Shown here: one piece after another, positions 4,662 through 6,547 of the stretch
How positions within the stretch are numbered: position 1 is the stretch's first letter
How the letters are laid out: each line of letters opens with the position of its first letter
From: Desulfovibrionaceae bacterium UBA3823
Lineage (GTDB): Bacteria > Desulfobacterota > Desulfovibrionia > Desulfovibrionales > Desulfovibrionaceae
NCBI GenBank assembly: GCA_002369295.1
Contig: DFDR01000021.1
Coordinates: 2,023-8,569 of the forward strand
Reading direction: 5' to 3'
DNA: 6,547 nt
Notes under the pieces: generated by a model
What the model was told of the DNA's origin: nothing
Database searches by the model: none
What the model saw: the letters and a program-made list of their open reading frames with translations, nothing else
Position numbers and translations under genes: made by a program

Positions 4662-6547
4662 TCATGCGCGCGTCTTCGCGCCCAGTCGCTTGAGGGCCTC
4701 CTTCTCTTCGTACATGAGGGCGTCAGCCCGCTCGAAGACGTTGTGCATCTTCTTGTCCTGCCCCTCGCGGTAGTCCGAAATACCGCCCGCCACGACAACT
4801 TCGCCGCTCTCGATGTGAGCAACGCAGAGGCTGTGCAGGCTCTTCATGAGCAGATGGCGGTTCTCGTAGTCGACGCCCCGCAGGAAGACGAGGAACTCGT
4901 CGCCACCCGTTCGGTACACGGGGCTGTGGGAGAAGAGATGGCAGATCATGCGGCAGGCGCTGCAGAGGTGCTCGTCGCCCGCCTTGTGGCCGTAGGTGTC
5001 GTTGACGTACTTCAGTCCGCTGACGTCGCAGACGGCCAGCGCGAAGGGCTCGCATATCCCGAGGGCTATCTCGCCGTTGATTTCCGACTCCTTGTCGAAG
5101 AAGGAGTGCCTGCTCTTGACGCCGGTCAGGGGATCGGTGGTGTACTTCTGCCTGACGATGCCGAGGGCAACCTCGCTCTCCTCGGCCTTGCGGCGCATGA
5201 TGCCGTAGTTGTTCACGAGCACGGCCAGCGCCACGCCGAAGAGCAGCACGACGACGGCCAGACTTCGGGCGTTGATCGCCTTGAAGCTCTCGATCTGCCG
5301 CTCGGCGATGCCGATCTCGTCCATGAGCCCGCTCTGGGCGTAGTAGCTGCTCACGGCGTTGATGCCGTTCGAGGCAGCCGTCATGACGGATTGGCTCATC
5401 CAGACCAGGGAGACGTAGAACACGAGGGAGAGGAGCGCAACCCAGACGATGGGGGAGCGGCCGAAGCGGCTGGACGCTTCGCGCTTCAGGATGGTGCGGA
5501 AGAAGAGGAAGCCCAGCACCGACCAGAGCACGAAGAGGAAGTAGCTCTCCGAGGCCATGGAGCTGTTCGTGAAGAGGTTCGGCGCCAGCAGGTAGGCTTC
5601 GAACAAGACCATGACGGCAACGCCGGCCATGCCTGTGCACTTTTCCAGGGTGTCACACTGCACCTCGGCCTGCTTCCATGCGCAGGCGGAGACAAAGGCG
5701 TAGACCATGGTCGCACCGATGGTGGTCACGTCCACGATCCAGCCTATGGCCGTCCTGCCGGCGAAGGCCACGGCCAGGGAGACGCCCCCCACCAGCAGCA
5801 CGGCCTGCGAGGGGACGCTGTGCCGGTTGAGGGCTGCGAAGCGCCCAGGCAGGATGCCGTCCTTGGCAAGGGCGTAGAAGAGCCTGCTCAGGGCGAGAAT
5901 GTTGCCGACGAAGCTCGAGAGCACGAGGCACAGCAGGGCTGCCATGAGGACGGCGATGCCCGACTGGCCCATGTAGTGCCGGGCCGCATAGAAGGCAGGC
6001 AGGCCCTCGATGCCTTCCAGCTTGTCCAGATTGCGGATGTAGTCGTACCAGGAGTCGTACTGCGCGGGCCATGCCGTTGCCGAGAGCAGGATGACGAAGA
6101 TGTAGAGGAGCGTGGTCGCGACGACGGCGGCAACGAGCACCCGGTACGACTTTGTCGGGTTGAAGGTGAACTCCTCGGTGGCGTGGGAGATGTTCTCGAA
6201 GCCAATGAAGGCCCAGGGGGAGATGATGGCGATCTTGGCGATCTGCGAGAGCACGCTGGCATCGGGGACGAAGGCTGGCTCGAAGGCGGGAGTCCGGCCG
6301 CCCATGCTCCAGACGAAGCAGAGCGCGATGGCGGCGGTGAAGCAGAGAGCGAAGCCCAGCATGAGCAGGGCCGCGAGCCGCTTGCTTCCCGTGCACAGGA
6401 GGGTGAAGAGCACTATCGCCCCTGCCGTGAGCAGAACCTCGCCGAGGAAGATGTCGTAGCCAAAAAGGGTGTAGAGCTTGCCGACCTCGAAGAAGCCGCC
6501 CAGAAAGTACCTGGCAAAGAGGGGCAGCGCCGTGGCGTTGGCCCAGA
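4662..6547 (-). CDS. Amino-acid permease (APC superfamily) fused to a diguanylate cyclase (GGDEF) domain, 5' end outside the window
   Basis: Partial gene: the frame is open to the window edge, giving 627 visible residues (first complete codon, Trp at 6543-6545, counted as 1). The GTG at 6411-6413 is internal, because 44 sensible residues precede it (such as ANATALPLFARYFLGGFFEV). Residues 1 to about 295 are an APC-type permease lacking its first helices: SPWAFIGFENISHATEEF (109-126), NPTKSY, and SRLFYALAKDGILPGRFAAL (220-239) are family landmarks. Further membrane segments lie at about 305-325, 333-353 and 365-388, then a roughly 40-residue loop and a last segment at 428-448. A GGDEF domain spans about 467-622, with DPLTGVKSRHSFF, DVSGLKYVNDTYGHKAGD and RTGGDEFLVFL (GGDEF codons 4893-4907). 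Metal- and GTP-binding positions look intact, so cyclic-di-GMP synthesis is likely; the RxxD inhibitory site is absent (SHSP). Whether it still transports is unknown; it may be a sensor. Confidence 0.9.
   Translation of the reverse strand, partial: WANATALPLFARYFLGGFFEVGKLYTLFGYDIFLGEVLLTAGAIVLFTLLCTGSKRLAALLMLGFALCFTAAIALCFVWSMGGRTPAFEPAFVPDASVLSQIAKIAIISPWAFIGFENISHATEEFTFNPTKSYRVLVAAVVATTLLYIFVILLSATAWPAQYDSWYDYIRNLDKLEGIEGLPAFYAARHYMGQSGIAVLMAALLCLVLSSFVGNILALSRLFYALAKDGILPGRFAALNRHSVPSQAVLLVGGVSLAVAFAGRTAIGWIVDVTTIGATMVYAFVSACAWKQAEVQCDTLEKCTGMAGVAVMVLFEAYLLAPNLFTNSSMASESYFLFVLWSVLGFLFFRTILKREASSRFGRSPIVWVALLSLVFYVSLVWMSQSVMTAASNGINAVSSYYAQSGLMDEIGIAERQIESFKAINARSLAVVVLLFGVALAVLVNNYGIMRRKAEESEVALGIVRQKYTTDPLTGVKSRHSFFDKESEINGEIALGICEPFALAVCDVSGLKYVNDTYGHKAGDEHLCSACRMICHLFSHSPVYRTGGDEFLVFLRGVDYENRHLLMKSLHSLCVAHIESGEVVVAGGISDYREGQDKKMHNVFERADALMYEEKEALKRLGAKTRA

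Noticed and set aside
4723..5640. A 305-codon minus-strand frame overlapping the permease-GGDEF gene
   Set aside because: It is a shifted frame of the real gene, Arg- and Pro-rich with no motif, while the overlapping frame carries APC and GGDEF signatures.

Overview
The window suggests a GC-rich Gram-negative bacterium, most likely a proteobacterium. The left gene is a DotA/TraY-family inner-membrane protein, a family of Icm/Dot (IncI-type) type IVB secretion and conjugation systems. The style of the GGDEF domain on the right would fit a host-associated anaerobe, but that is only an impression and I cannot name a genus.

Layout. Positions 24-2582 (+) hold a complete dotA/traY-like gene with a strong ribosome binding site. 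At the right edge, on the minus strand (4662 to beyond 6547), is an amino-acid permease (APC superfamily) fused to a C-terminal diguanylate cyclase (GGDEF) domain; its N-terminus lies outside the window. The two genes converge on about 2.1 kb of decayed DNA (2583-4661). From left to right this holds: a frameshifted fragment of a second dotA/traY gene (2603-2716); an AT-rich stretch and four direct repeats of 21-22 bp that look like IS21-family subterminal repeats or plasmid iterons; a possible insertion-sequence end; a tandem repeat of 39 bp; a fragment of a second GGDEF 3' end (minus strand) abutting an unknown coding remnant behind a good-looking sigma70 promoter; a broken DUF2335-like membrane protein gene (minus); an intact-looking 74-codon gene (minus) whose stop overlaps the start of the DUF2335 gene; and three hairpins just downstream of the permease-GGDEF stop.

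Interpretation. Each flanking intact gene has a truncated, diverged echo of its own 3' end inside the interval, in the same orientation as itself. With the transposon-like or iteron-like repeats, this points to repeated duplication, insertion and deletion in accessory DNA such as an integrative element or plasmid. The most interesting intact feature is the permease-GGDEF fusion, which could couple amino-acid sensing or transport to cyclic-di-GMP synthesis. No complete new defence or mobile system is visible here.
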